Shown: positions 1-9,399 of the stretch, piece after piece
Numbering within the stretch: the stretch's first letter is position 1
How the letters are laid out: every line of letters begins with the position of its first letter
The notes under the pieces: generated by a model
The model's input: the letters and a program-made list of their open reading frames with translations, nothing else
What the model was told of the DNA's origin: nothing
The model's database searches: none
Position numbers and translations under genes: made by a program
Assembly: GCA_023362775.1 (NCBI GenBank)
Contig: JALMGJ010000006.1
Coordinates: 57,061,001 to 57,125,000, forward strand
Direction: 5' to 3'
Source: Charina bottae
Lineage: Eukaryota > Chordata > Lepidosauria > Squamata > Charinaidae
Length of the DNA: 64,000 bases

Positions 1-251
1 CTATTCCCTAAGCAAGGGAGTTAAAATAGTGGGGATTGGGTGAATAGAGATGGAAGTGCTGGGTGTGGAGTGAGCCGAACCAAATATTACTGAAATGAAA
101 AGATGGAAGTTTTCTCATGCAACAGCTAAAATCAGGAGAAGAGACAATGGAAGAAAAGGGAAGAATGAAATATTGGCTGCTCCAAAAAGGACCTATAAAG
201 AAAAAGTTTATTCTAGTAATATGAAAATATAAAATGTAGAATTCCTTAAAA
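1..251. other. Unrecognised non-coding DNA
   Basis: No gene or recognisable repeat seen. The last eight bases (244-251) are the left target site copy of the hAT MITE that follows. Confidence 0.5.
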
Positions 252-487
252 CAGGGCTTTCCAAACTGTGTGTCGCGACACAGTACTGTGTCTCCTGGGG
301 GCCCCAGGTGTGTCGTGCGACAAACCAGGATGCCGCGGCGGTGCTGCCGCCACCGCCACAGCACACAAAAACCCGAAAGCGCAGTGGTGGTGGCGCTTCC
401 GGGGTTTTGCGTGCCGCGGCGGTGCTTCTGGGGTTTTGCGCACCAGCCGTTGGTGTGTCGCCAACGGCAAAAGTTTGGAAAGCCCTG
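252..487. mobile_element. CpG-rich hAT-type MITE, copy 1
   Basis: Non-autonomous DNA transposon. It starts CAGGGCTTTCCAAAC and ends with the exact reverse complement, so the terminal inverted repeats are at least 15 bp. Further in, the arms share TGTCGC/GCGACA motifs. The 8-bp flanks are CCTTAAAA (244-251) and ACCTAAAA (488-495), matching at 6 of 8, as expected for an aged hAT target duplication. The body is rich in G, C and CpG against an AT-rich background. It has no transposase. Short ORFs on both strands are by-products of the GC-rich sequence. It belongs to the same family as the element at 4336-4656. Confidence 0.8.
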
Positions 488-540
488 ACCTAAAATATGA
501 GTGGTCACTTGCAATTCTATTGCTACCTTATAGTGGATTT

Positions 541-1250
541 TTTTTTAATTTTATTTATTTATTATTTGGATTTATCCCCGCCCATCTCTACCATGGTAGA
601 CTCTGGGCGGTTTACAATCACAATATAAAAGTTAAAAGCCTATACATTTAAAACTACTATAAAAATAAAAAATAAAAATCCAAAGATGGTATGTTCTTAA
701 AAGGAGGATATTATTACGCTAACCATCCCCAGGAGGAACTATTATGTCCTTCGTTCCAGGCAAGGCGGCAGAACGAGGTCTTTAACAACTTCCTAAAGGC
801 CAGGAGCGAGGGTGCCCGTCTCGCCTCAGGGGGCAAGATATTCCACAGGGCGGGTGCTATCGCAGAGAAGGCACGCCTCCTGGACCCCGCTAGATGGAAT
901 TCTTTTAGTGATGGGATCCGAAGCATGCCCTCCCTGCATGATCGGGTGGGGCGGGTAGATATGATCGGGATGAGACGGTCCCTCATATACCCTGGTCCCA
1001 TGCCATGTAGGGCTTTAAAGGTGATAACCAACACCTTGAATTGGATCCGGAAGCAAACTGGTACCCAATGCAGCTCACGGAGTAGCGGTGTTACATGTGT
1101 TGATCTTATAGCACCCAGAACTACCCGTGCAGCCGCATTCTGGACCAGCTGAAGCTTCCGGATATTCTTCAAGGGTAGCCCCATGTAGAGTGCGTTGCAG
1201 TAATCTATATGGGAGATGACAAGGGCATGAGTGACTATTTTAGCACTTTG
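541..1250 (-). mobile_element. L2-clade LINE, 5'-truncated 3' end with ORF2 C-terminus
   Basis: The minus strand encodes the C-terminal part of L2-clade ORF2. A frame open from about 1250 down to 714 contains the recognisable stretches [47 protein letters not shown] and RAFSAIAPALWNILPPEAR, then the tryptophan-rich end. A 3' UTR follows with the typical 'ccgcccagagt' hairpin-like tail (about 580-610) and an A/T-rich tail near 541-575. The RT and endonuclease are missing, so the copy is a dead 5' truncation. The frame is nearly intact, which suggests moderate age. Two other fragments (27805-28557 and 47770-48515) are on the same strand and are truncated at almost the same ORF position. Confidence 0.85.
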
Positions 1251-2639
1251 TATCTGGAAATACATAAGACCTTGTGCACTAATCTCATTTTTGCCAATTC
1301 TTGAGCCTACCATTATGCATCACTGTTGAATAACAAGAATTTGGGGGGAATAGAAAGAAATGCTTTAGAATGCAAATAGCTTTAGAAATGATGAGCCATT
1401 ATGTTGACTGCTATAGACTCATAAACATATTATCTTTAATTGTGGCATGGTAGAATTTGTAGCATGTTTGAACTATGAAAACAGCCAGATTAATTACTCT
1501 CTCAGACAATGTTTCAGCAGCACCTTTCGGAAACACCAATCTTACCCACTTAAAAAATGGCAATTTGCCAACATCTGACATGCTGCCATTGCTTTGTGTG
1601 TACCAATGATGCAAGAAATTCAAAATATTTCCTGTAACAGCCATCTCTTTGACAACAACATTAATAAAGGTATAAATTTCTACAGATTTATGCAGGCTAT
1701 GCTGGCCAAATTCCTTGGTTTAACATCTAATATAATAGGCATTTAAAAAAATAGGTCTAATCATCTCAATACTGAATTGTCAATTGGGGTTCATGATTTT
1801 TTTATTTTTTCATTTTTCAAAACCAGATGCAAAAGCCTCATGTCTTTTTAGTGTGGCAGATACTCTGATAAGTCTGTAAAATACTGAAGCTCTATCTTTA
1901 TGACTGGTGATATAAATCTTACAAACTTATTTGACCAACAAAAATAAACTTTGAAGTAAAACCAGTGAAATTTGCTGGTTTTAATTTTCTTTTAAACACC
2001 AGAGAAAAGAAATACCGTAAAGAAAGAGAGAAACAATTATGGTCATAATACATGTCTACCCAGAAATAATGCTTATTATTATCCCAAATAATCCAAGGTT
2101 GTAATGTGGATTTCTCTATGAGTAAGCCACCATCTTGTAAAAGCACTAAACACATATGGGAGAGGACAAGTCCTCACTGGAGAACTGCATGGGTATATCA
2201 TGAAAGTAAATAAATACGTACAATAAGTAATGAAAGAAACATAATGTTGGGGAGGGGGGCAAAAACATGGCCCAGTGCTTCTAAAAGTTAGATATATTTT
2301 TTGCTAATTTTACAACTCCCTAAAGTATAGTTCTGTAAACAAGTTAACAGAACCTCACATTAATGGAACATTGCCTCTCTATAAGTCACAACAGTAGCCT
2401 ACTGCAAACTGCTTGCAGCAAGACATTTGAGTGACAGGCCATTATTTAGAAAATAGAGAATGGCTGAAAGCATCTAGAGAGGTTAGGACAGAGATCACTT
2501 CAGTGTAGATTTTTCCACAGCTGCCAGCCATCATGGTTCTACATACTGTATCAGCAATCATAATTGCTGCAGAATTGGTGACAATTAATGTGCCACATTC
2601 CGGAGAGTATTGAGATAGATAGATGGCAAAGAGAAACCA
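1251..2639. other. Unrecognised AT-rich DNA
   Basis: No gene, RNA or repeat family recognised. Only short chance ORFs occur, such as the minus-strand one at 1411-1644, which lacks recognisable motifs. Confidence 0.4.
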
Positions 2640-3027
2640 AACAAGGGCAAATGTCAGTTGGTGGGGACTAGGAGGCGTGCCTGCCGTATGTCAGTTGGTG
2701 GGGACTAGGAGGTGTGCCTTCTCTGCCGTAGCGCCTGCCTTCTGGAACATTCTTCCTTCACAGATTAGGATGTCCCCAACCCTGCTGGCCTTCCGTAAGG
2801 CCGTGAAGACCTGGTTATGTGCCCGGGCCTTGGGCCCTGAGTGTGTTAAGGGCCCTGTTTCTTGGCTATATTAACATCCATGCATTGTTTACTTGGCAAC
2901 CATATATATTCATTTTGTACTTTTAATTGTTTTTAATTATTTTAACTGTTTTATGGTTTTTATGATTGTAAGCCGCCCAGAGTCACTCGTTGAGATGGAT
3001 GGCTATAGAAATTAAATAAATAAATCA
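2640..3027 (+). mobile_element. L2-clade LINE 3' end
   Basis: Plus-strand remnant of an L2-type ORF2 C-terminus. The frame reads CAFSAVAPAFWNILPSQIRMSPTLLAFRKAVKTWLC (in pieces, about 2715-2820), followed by a T-rich 3' UTR, the 'gtaagccgcccagagtcact' end and a (taaa)n tail at about 3010-3027. At the 5' side a block of about 30 bp ('atgtcagttggtggggacta' and following) is present twice in tandem, at about 2650 and 2688, a local duplication after or during insertion. The subfamily differs from the 541-1250 copy. Confidence 0.8.
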
Positions 3028-4335
3028 ATTTAAAGCAAAACAAACATTTTTTTTTATTTTCACAATAATGCAAAGTTCTACAGTAGTTTGCATAGAAGCA
3101 TTCTCTTTGTACAGATACAGTTGCTTCTGTTGGATGGTAGCAGCCCCCTAGAAATTATTAATGTGCCCTGGAGTTCCTGATTCAGTGCTTTTGTGGCAGA
3201 GAAGTATTTTAAAAGCAAGGAACGTGATAAATTAATCTGATTTCACCATGCAGATGGTGGACCTAGGGCAGGGCCTCCTATATTACAGATGTGGAATGGG
3301 GGGCGGGGGAGACCTAAGACTGAAAGCTATTCTTGGAAAAAGTGAAAAGCAAATTAAAAAAGGGCATGGTGAAATGTTTGAAAGGTTGCAGGAAAAAATG
3401 TGTACTGTTACTGCTGCTTTCGCAACACATGTCAAAGTAGAGCTTGAACATGGGAAACCAGAAGTTCCTGCATGTGGAGGTAGTGATTCAAGCGACCCCA
3501 GTGATATATTTTGGAGTGTGTTGTTGTGATTGGCACAGCTGCTGCTTATGTGTCTGAATGCTTCTGGTTCATCTCATTTGTTTCCCATATGATCCAAGAT
3601 ACCCTTATGCTCCAAGCATAAATGTGATTAAAACATTTTAAATATTTGCAATTAAAATAGGAACTTTAAAAACAGTATTAAAGATCATTGAGCCATAATA
3701 TCTCCAGCTATGACAATAGCTGAACAATATACTGTTTTATTATTACCAAGAAATGTATGCAAAAGAAAGGTTAGGTGGATAGGAAGACAATAGAGTGCAC
3801 TAAATTATAGTGGGGCAAGTCTAGACATGTGCCCAATTTTCTTGTTGCTCTGTCTGAACTTTGCACATGACATGCTTTATTGGTGGAAGAATGAATTGAT
3901 TGCTGTTTGAAAGGCTTTGGCTGGATTAAGCCATGATATCTGGCTTTGTGTCTGGACAGAGGTGTTCCAAGAAATTATACTACTGGAAATCTAGTGACTA
4001 TATTCTAGGGTGTGGGTGGCTGCATGATTCAGTTGAGAAATAAATGTATACTAGACAAGGCATGATCTAATCTAAGATAAGAGGAAAATAGGGGAGTTCC
4101 CTAATTACTAAAGGCTAATCCCTTGACACTCCCTGACATAAAGCATCCCAGAAGCATGAATGGGTAAACAGAACTCAGAAGGCACTGGGATGGATTCTAC
4201 ACTGGAGACATTTGTTATTGAGGCACCACTATGCTAGAATAGATATTTATCCTATGCAGTTGTCAATCAATGATCACATGCTAATGAAGAAAACATAGAA
4301 TCAATTGTTTTCAAAATGTAATCAAGGGCATACGC
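3028..4335. other. Unrecognised DNA
   Basis: No supported gene. A 93-codon ORF at 3248-3529 has no motif I recognise and no splice or homology support. Bases 4328-4335 (GCATACGC) are the left target copy of the next MITE. Confidence 0.4.
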
Positions 4336-4656
4336 CATAGCTTTCCAAACTGTGTGTCGCAACACTTTAGTGTGTCGCAACACACAGTTTAGTGTGTCAC
4401 GACACAACCCGGAAGTGAATGTGCACGGCGGTGGTGTGGGGGCGCGCGCGGCAGCGGTGTGAATGGTGGTGGCGGCAGCGATGATGGCAGCAGCGCGCCA
4501 TCAGCGCTTCCGCGTTTTAGCAGAAAACACGAGGCCGCCGCTGCTGTGCGCCCCCCGCGCCGCCAATGTGCACGCCCCCGCCACCATGCGTGCCCCCGCG
4601 CCGCTGCCGTTGCCACAGTTGGTATGTCGCCAATGGTGGCAGTTTGGAAAGCACTG
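4336..4656. mobile_element. CpG-rich hAT-type MITE, copy 2
   Basis: Same family as 252-487. The ends are CATAGCTTTCCAAAC and, read inward from the right, CAGTGCTTTCCAAAC. It is flanked by a perfect 8-bp duplication GCATACGC (4328-4335 and 4657-4664), which defines both ends and supports the hAT superfamily. The left part repeats 'tgtgtcgcaacac'-type motifs three times. The middle is extremely GC- and CpG-rich, with long ggc/gcg runs, which explains the overlapping ORFs on both strands. No transposase is encoded. Confidence 0.88.
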
Positions 4657-4664
4657 GCATACGC

Positions 4665-5039
4665 CAATGCCTACTGTTTTAACTGCAGGAAGAGGAGAGG
4701 TTTAAAAAGTGATATGTGTTGCATTATTTGTGCTTAGGCTGCTACCTCTTTCTTCTCCTTTTCCTTGATGGATGGAATGGGCAGTTGTTGAGGGAAGAAC
4801 TGGTTTCTTGTCTAGAAAATGGAAGAAGGCCACTTCCTTTGCTAGTAATGGGTATATTCAAGTGCTCAGTGAGAAAGAAATGTTTCTTGTAAACCGAGAA
4901 GATCAGCAGATCAGTACTTGACATGTCAATAGAGAATGCTCCTTTAGTTGACTGTTTTGCTACATGTGAAACTATCTTTGGATATAGGATTGTAATACTG
5001 TTTATTTATTTATTACCAGCCTTCCTGCTGTGTCGCAGC
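4665..5039. other. Unrecognised DNA
   Basis: No recognisable gene or repeat. A short A/T-rich tract (about 5000-5015) borders the LINE relic that follows. Confidence 0.4.
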
Positions 5040-5185
5040 TTCCCTACTCATACTGCTAGATGGCGTGTTTGTGTTGGCAGTGAAGTTCCCCAGGCTTATG
5101 GTCTTGGTGGACTTCAACCTGCCTCCCTTGGTGCAGACTTGGATGCAACCCAGAAGTTCATGGCCACCCTGGACCAGACCTAGGC
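5040..5185 (+). mobile_element. L2-clade LINE endonuclease relic
   Basis: A short plus-strand piece resembles the middle of an L2/CR1-type APE endonuclease. One frame gives a stretch like MVLVDFNLPPL (the family has GDFN at this place) and another gives SLGADLDATQKFMATLDQ. The matching parts lie in different frames, so at least one frameshift is present. The fragment ends at about 5185 against a gypsy relic in the opposite orientation. Confidence 0.55.
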
Positions 5186-5475
5186 TAATAGTAAAATGTC
5201 TATTACTATTCCTCATTTGAAGCAACCAGGTGAGGGGTTGGTGATCTGTTATCACTGTGAATTCTCTTCCCCATAAATATACCTGAAGGGCTTCAATGGA
5301 CCATTTTAGAGCATAAGCCTCCTTTTCAAAGGTACTAAATTATTGTTCTCGAGGTGTTAGCTTCTTGGATAGGTAGACCACAGGATGATCTCCATCCTCA
5401 TATGTTTGCACTAACACTTCTCCTAGTCCTACATCTGAGGCATCCACTTGCAACATGAATGGTCAATCAAAGTCC
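5186..5475 (-). pseudogene. Ty3/gypsy retrotransposon RNase H relic
   Basis: The minus strand reads through the reverse-transcriptase RNase H domain of a Ty3/gypsy-type Pol. In order from 5475 downward the visible motifs are LQVDASDVGLGEVL (first catalytic Asp), HPVVYLSKKLTPREQ, FSTFEKEAYALKWSIEALQ (catalytic Glu) and FTVITDHQPLTWLLQ (third catalytic Asp). The D-E-D set is present, but an in-frame TAA at 5340-5342 (plus coordinates) interrupts it. Neither the RT upstream nor the integrase downstream is present, and no LTR is seen nearby. This is a fragment captured between other repeats, not a functional element. Confidence 0.8.
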
Positions 5476-5624
5476 TCCTTTCCAGGCCTCCCTGTGCTTG
5501 CATAGTTTGTGCCGCACCACAGCACCCCGCTCCCCCAACTTGTGTGCCAAACCTCCCAGGGCTTCCCCTACCCCCTGTGGCACCTCCGCACTCCTCACCT
5601 GGGACTCCAGCTGCTTCCCACTTA

Positions 5625-5782
5625 ACAACCAGCGCATCTTGGGTTACAACGACAGTCAGGACTGCCTGGATTGCCCTTGCTAAGCGATGCGGTCACATGA
5701 CATCATGCTTTATGACCTCATCGCTTAGCGACAGCAATCCCGGTCCCAATTGCTGTTGTAACTCGAGGACTACCTGTCCAAT
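5625..5782. mobile_element. Palindromic MITE fragment
   Basis: The core is a near-perfect inverted repeat: 5679-5695 pairs with 5713-5729 (16 of 17). The outer arms also pair, less well: 'ggttacaac' near 5641 against 'gttgtaactcgaggactacc' near 5755-5775. The right end resembles the widespread reptile palindromic repeats ending in 'cgaggactacctgt'. The left terminus is worn, so superfamily and exact ends are uncertain. Confidence 0.5.
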
Positions 5783-5884
5783 TATTTACAGGACCACCTT
5801 CTCCCAAGGGTGTCTGCCGATCCCTCATGCTCCAGCATAGAAGGCACACTGTGGGTCCCTTCTCTGTAACAATATCACCTTGTA

Positions 5885-6181
5885 AGACCCAGGAAGAATG
5901 CTTTCTCGTTGGCAGCCCCCAATATAAGCCCTGATTCCACAGGCCTTTAGAAAACAGTTAAGACCTGGCTTCTTCCCTGGGTGCTTGGGTCAGGGTGAAT
6001 AGATTTTCCAATTGGCAAGATTGGAATACACAATATATTTTAGTCCTGACCATCATTTAACTGTTTTAGTTTGCTTTGGTGGTATGCACCATTCTTTTTG
6101 TTTTCTAGTTCTGTTTAATGATTTTGTACACTGCCCAGACGCACATTGTTTGGGCTGGATGGCCATATAAATGTTCTAAAT
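5885..6181 (+). mobile_element. L2-clade LINE 3' tail
   Basis: Degenerate end of ORF2 ('ttagaaaacagttaagacct', corresponding to the FRKALKTW region), then a T-rich UTR and a 'ctgcccagacgc...gggctggatggccatataaat' end. The A/T tail was the target of the MITE at 6182-6298, so this LINE copy is older than that MITE. Confidence 0.7.
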
Positions 6182-6298
6182 CAGTGTTTTTCAAACTTGG
6201 CAACTTTAAAATGTGTGGACTTCAACTCCCAGAATTCCCCAGCCAGCACTGAAGTTGAAGCCCACACATCTTAAAGTTGCCAAGTTTGAAAAACACTA
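6182..6298. mobile_element. Short palindromic hAT-type MITE
   Basis: It begins CAGTGTTTTTCAAAC and ends with the reverse complement except for the last base. The perfect 8-bp duplication TTCTAAAT lies at 6174-6181 and 6299-6306. Much of the element folds on itself, with 'ggcaactttaa' and 'ttaaagttgcc' as inner arms. It is related to the copy at 42611-42743. Confidence 0.88.
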
Positions 6299-6306
6299 TT
6301 CTAAAT

Positions 6307-7114
6307 AAACAAAGATGTAGAACCCATAGACCTTCAGTGACATGTCTACTGGGACTTGATGGGGAAGGGCTGGCTTACTGTTCCTCACATGTTGAATAGT
6401 AATAGAACATAGCAGCAGAACATGGCTTGTGAGCTTAGAGAATGGAAAATAAAATGGCTAACTTTGCATTCCAATGGAGATATATACTTGTGCTGCTAGG
6501 ATCTTAGTAGCATATCTTGCCTGCAAATAGGAAGCCAAACCTTTTGTACATCTAGCTCAATCAAATCACCAGGCCCTTTCATCTCAGCTAAGTAATGGCT
6601 CTCCAGGTCTGGAGACAGATGTTCCCATCCTTTTTGAATCTTGGATCTCCACACATGTCTCATCATGACACTTATCTTATCAGGCTTGCAATTGTACAGT
6701 CTCTTGCTTAAGAGGGCAATCTTCTAAGCACTGGCTTAGCACAACTCCCATTCATCTCAAAGTGACTTGCCATAGATCAGCGCTTTGTGGATTGTGCTCC
6801 AGTTGTTTGCTCTCCTTTTTTTTATGATATTTAACATTGTGAGGAGACAGTAATTAAGTTTCTTTTTCCCTCCTCCCCAACTAACCACAAAAATCTACAG
6901 CCTCAGACCATTTCCTAAAATGGCCTCAATTAATAGGAAAAAAACACCTGTGTTTCATTAAAAAGTAATTCCACTGTGGCCTAGAAAGTGAAAATATAAA
7001 TGATATGCTATGCAGAATGAATAGATTGATATTATAAAAGTCTCCAGACAAACTAGAAAGATGTTCCCCCGCACTTGAATGGCAAGGGTAATTTCTTATT
7101 GTTCTATATGTGTA
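6307..7114. other. Unrecognised DNA
   Basis: No gene or recognised repeat family seen. Base composition is mixed and the ORFs are short. Confidence 0.4.
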
Positions 7115-7225
7115 TGCAGAGAGTCAGTTTAGTGTAGTGGTTAAGGCATTAGTCTAGAAACTGGGAGACTGTGAGTTCTAGTCCTGCCTTAGGCATGAAG
7201 CCAGCTAGGTGACGAATTGTGTATT
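7115..7225 (+). mobile_element. MIR-like (CORE-type) SINE, 5' half
   Basis: A tRNA-derived head with an A-box-like 'tagtgtagtggttaaggc' and a B-box-like 'gtgagttctagtcctgcc', continuing to 'ccagctaggtgac'. The 3' half is missing; unrelated sequence and an inverted BovB-like tail follow. Compare the complete copy at 51985-52235 and the complementary 3' half at 14034-14185. Confidence 0.8.
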
Positions 7226-7266
7226 CCTGTTGCTGGGAAACTCCTTTTCTAATACCTTCACATCAT

Positions 7267-7565
7267 TGTTGTTGTTGTTGTTGTTGTTCAGTTGTTTAGT
7301 CGTGTCCGACTCTTCGTGACCTCATGGACCATAGCACGCCAGGCCTTCCTGTCCTCCACTGTCTCTCGGAGTTTACTCAAGTTCATGTTCATTGCATCGG
7401 TGATGCTATCTCACCATCTCATCCTCTGCCGTCCCCTTCTCCTTTTGCCTTCAGTCTTTCCCACCATCAGGGTCTTTTCCAGTGAGTCCTCTCTTCGCAT
7501 TAGGTGGCCAAAGTATTTGAGCTTCAGCTTCAGCATCTGTCCTTCCAATGAGCAATCACATCATA
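7267..7565 (-). mobile_element. RTE/BovB-like LINE 3' end, inverted
   Basis: The plus strand begins with a (gtt)n run and 'cagttgtttagtcgtgtccg', the reverse complement of an RTE/BovB 3' end. Read on the minus strand it encodes the worn C-terminus of the pol ORF (LRHLMRREDSLE-like and KGKGRRQR-like stretches) before the RKRLN-type end. It is 5'-truncated near 7565. The sequence differs clearly from the two full-length BovB copies, so it is another subfamily or much older. The plus-strand ORF over it is an antisense artefact. Confidence 0.75.
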
Positions 7566-7636
7566 CCAACTCCTATTTCAGTTTCTGCCCAAGGATGTTA
7601 GATACAAATGCCTTCATTACATCTGTGAACAACTAT

Positions 7637-7828
7637 TTTAATGCATATGACTGAATATTAATTAATACTTTAATGTTACAAAACATCTTAGTTTTATATT
7701 TGTCTCCATTCTCTCATACAAGAGTAAGCAACCTGATTTTTTCCATATGTTTTGGACTACAACTCCCATCACCAGCCCCAATTCTGCAGCTTTAATAAAC
7801 AGCAACTATATTCAAATCCTCCAGGTAG
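7637..7828 (+). repeat. 192-bp direct duplication, left copy
   Basis: Matches 8440-8631 at a constant offset of 803 bp, with a single difference (C at 7800, T at 8603) and no indels. It includes 'ttttggactacaactcccat', a stretch common in degraded hAT MITEs. The flanks beyond the copies do not match. Confidence 0.9.
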
Positions 7829-8439
7829 TTAAATAAATAAGATGGAAACCACTTAGCCAGGAATTTATTCCATATTAGGCAACATTAATTTCCAATATGC
7901 TTCAATTTGGGGACATTCCACATTAAATAAGGTTACTGGACCTGAGTTTGAAAAAAAATGGGCAACTGTTAAATGGTAGCAAAGAGTTAGTGTTTTCTGT
8001 CTGGTGCCATATAGTAAGTATTAGATTTTTTTGCAGCACGCATCTGTTAGCCATACTATAACATTCAGATTAGGTTCTCTGCATTTCAGACAGTTACTCT
8101 GACCAAATGCATCAATGTCAATGAATCTAGGTGGTGCAATATTGCATTTCCTAAAAGCTTTCTCTAAAGTTCAAGCAAATTATGCTTTTCATAATGTTAC
8201 AACATAACTAATGCCAAGTTTCATTAGGATTAATAGCACCTGATGATCCTTTTCATTTCTTCTGATAAGGCAAGGGTGAAAGTTCTACATTTCCATGCCC
8301 ACATATTTCCCCAAAATTGTTCCAAATGTTCCTGCTGAATCATGTTTAATATGACAGAAGTGAAAAGTTGTGGAATATATGGGGAGTAATGAGACTAACT
8401 TATTAATTTAATTCAATTTTAATTTGCATTAACATTTAA
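7829..8439. other. Unrecognised spacer between the duplicated blocks
   Basis: AT-rich DNA of about 611 bp with no gene or repeat family recognised. Confidence 0.4.
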
Positions 8440-8631
8440 TTTAATGCATATGACTGAATATTAATTAATACTTTAATGTTACAAAACATCTTAGTTTTAT
8501 ATTTGTCTCCATTCTCTCATACAAGAGTAAGCAACCTGATTTTTTCCATATGTTTTGGACTACAACTCCCATCACCAGCCCCAATTCTGCAGCTTTAATA
8601 AATAGCAACTATATTCAAATCCTCCAGGTAG
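8440..8631 (+). repeat. 192-bp direct duplication, right copy
   Basis: Near-identical to 7637-7828 (191 of 192). It is followed directly by a (GATA)n tract and then a SINE. Confidence 0.9.
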
Positions 8632-8637
8632 GAGATG

Positions 8638-8640
8638 ATT

Positions 8641-8689
<49 letters not shown>
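8638..8689. repeat. (GATA)n microsatellite
   Basis: About twelve GATA units between the right duplication copy and a SINE head. Confidence 0.95.
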
Positions 8690-9170
8690 GGACACGGTGG
8701 CTCAGCGGGTTAAACCGCTGAAGCTGTAAGACTGCTGATCAGAAGGTCAGCAGTTTGATTCCCCGCGTGACGAGGTGAGCTCTCGTCACTTGTCCCAGCT
8801 CCTGTCAACCCAACAGTTTGAAAGCTAATGCAAGTAGATAAATGGGTACCACCATGGTAGGAGAAATTGCTGGCGTCCTGTCGGGGGTCGCCCTCCGGAA
8901 TGAAAAAGACCTCATGAATGGCGGCGGAGACGACGGATCCCGAACGGCAACATCCAGGACATCAGCAGCCGACTCTGAAAGCAAGGTATTCTGGGACATG
9001 TAGTCCAATACCCACGGAAAAAGAGTCGGTTCCCTTACCCCTTTCCTTAGCACGCGGTAAAAATGTTGTTAATATATGAATGTATAATATATGAAATGCA
9101 ATGTATGTAAGCCGCCTAGAGCCCTCCGTTAGGGAGGGGATAGGCGGGGTATAAATACGATAAATAAATC
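8690..9170 (+). mobile_element. tRNA-derived SINE with Sauria-like head and L2-like tail
   Basis: The head has an A-box region 'tggctcagcgggttaa' and a B-box region 'ggtcagcagtttgattcc', followed by the CGTGACGAGGTGAGCTC segment and 'gcaagtagataaatgggtac'. These parallel the SINE at 57138-57458. From about 8860 the body differs. It ends at about 9105-9170 with 'gtaagccgcctagagccctc', a short hairpin and (ataa)n, an L2/CR1-type 3' end rather than the BovB-like tail of the 57138 copy. Either this is a distinct tail-swapped SINE family, or an unrelated insertion replaced the middle and tail. Confidence 0.7.
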
Positions 9171-9399
9171 AAGTCAAACTTATTTTATTCCTGGCCCCAC
9201 CCAAATTTTAGATTGTTGCTTTCAGCACGCTACTCAAAATGCAAGTACAGCTAGTGGCCAATAAGGTTCTGCATCTCTGTGGTAAGTAGGGCTGCAAAAA
9301 CCAGGCAATCAGAAGTTAAGGTTTTTACTTATTGTATAATTATCATATCGTAACCAAGATGCCTCAAAACAACTCACAATGCCAGCAGCTATATTGGGC

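Noticed and set aside
3248..3529. Possible small gene of 93 codons
   Set aside because: Although the composition is plausible, no motif, splice site or repeat context supports it.
7637..8631. LTR pair of a short retroelement
   Set aside because: The 192-bp direct copies lack TG...CA ends, a primer-binding site, a polypurine tract and a TSD, and the 611-bp interior has no gag/pol similarity.
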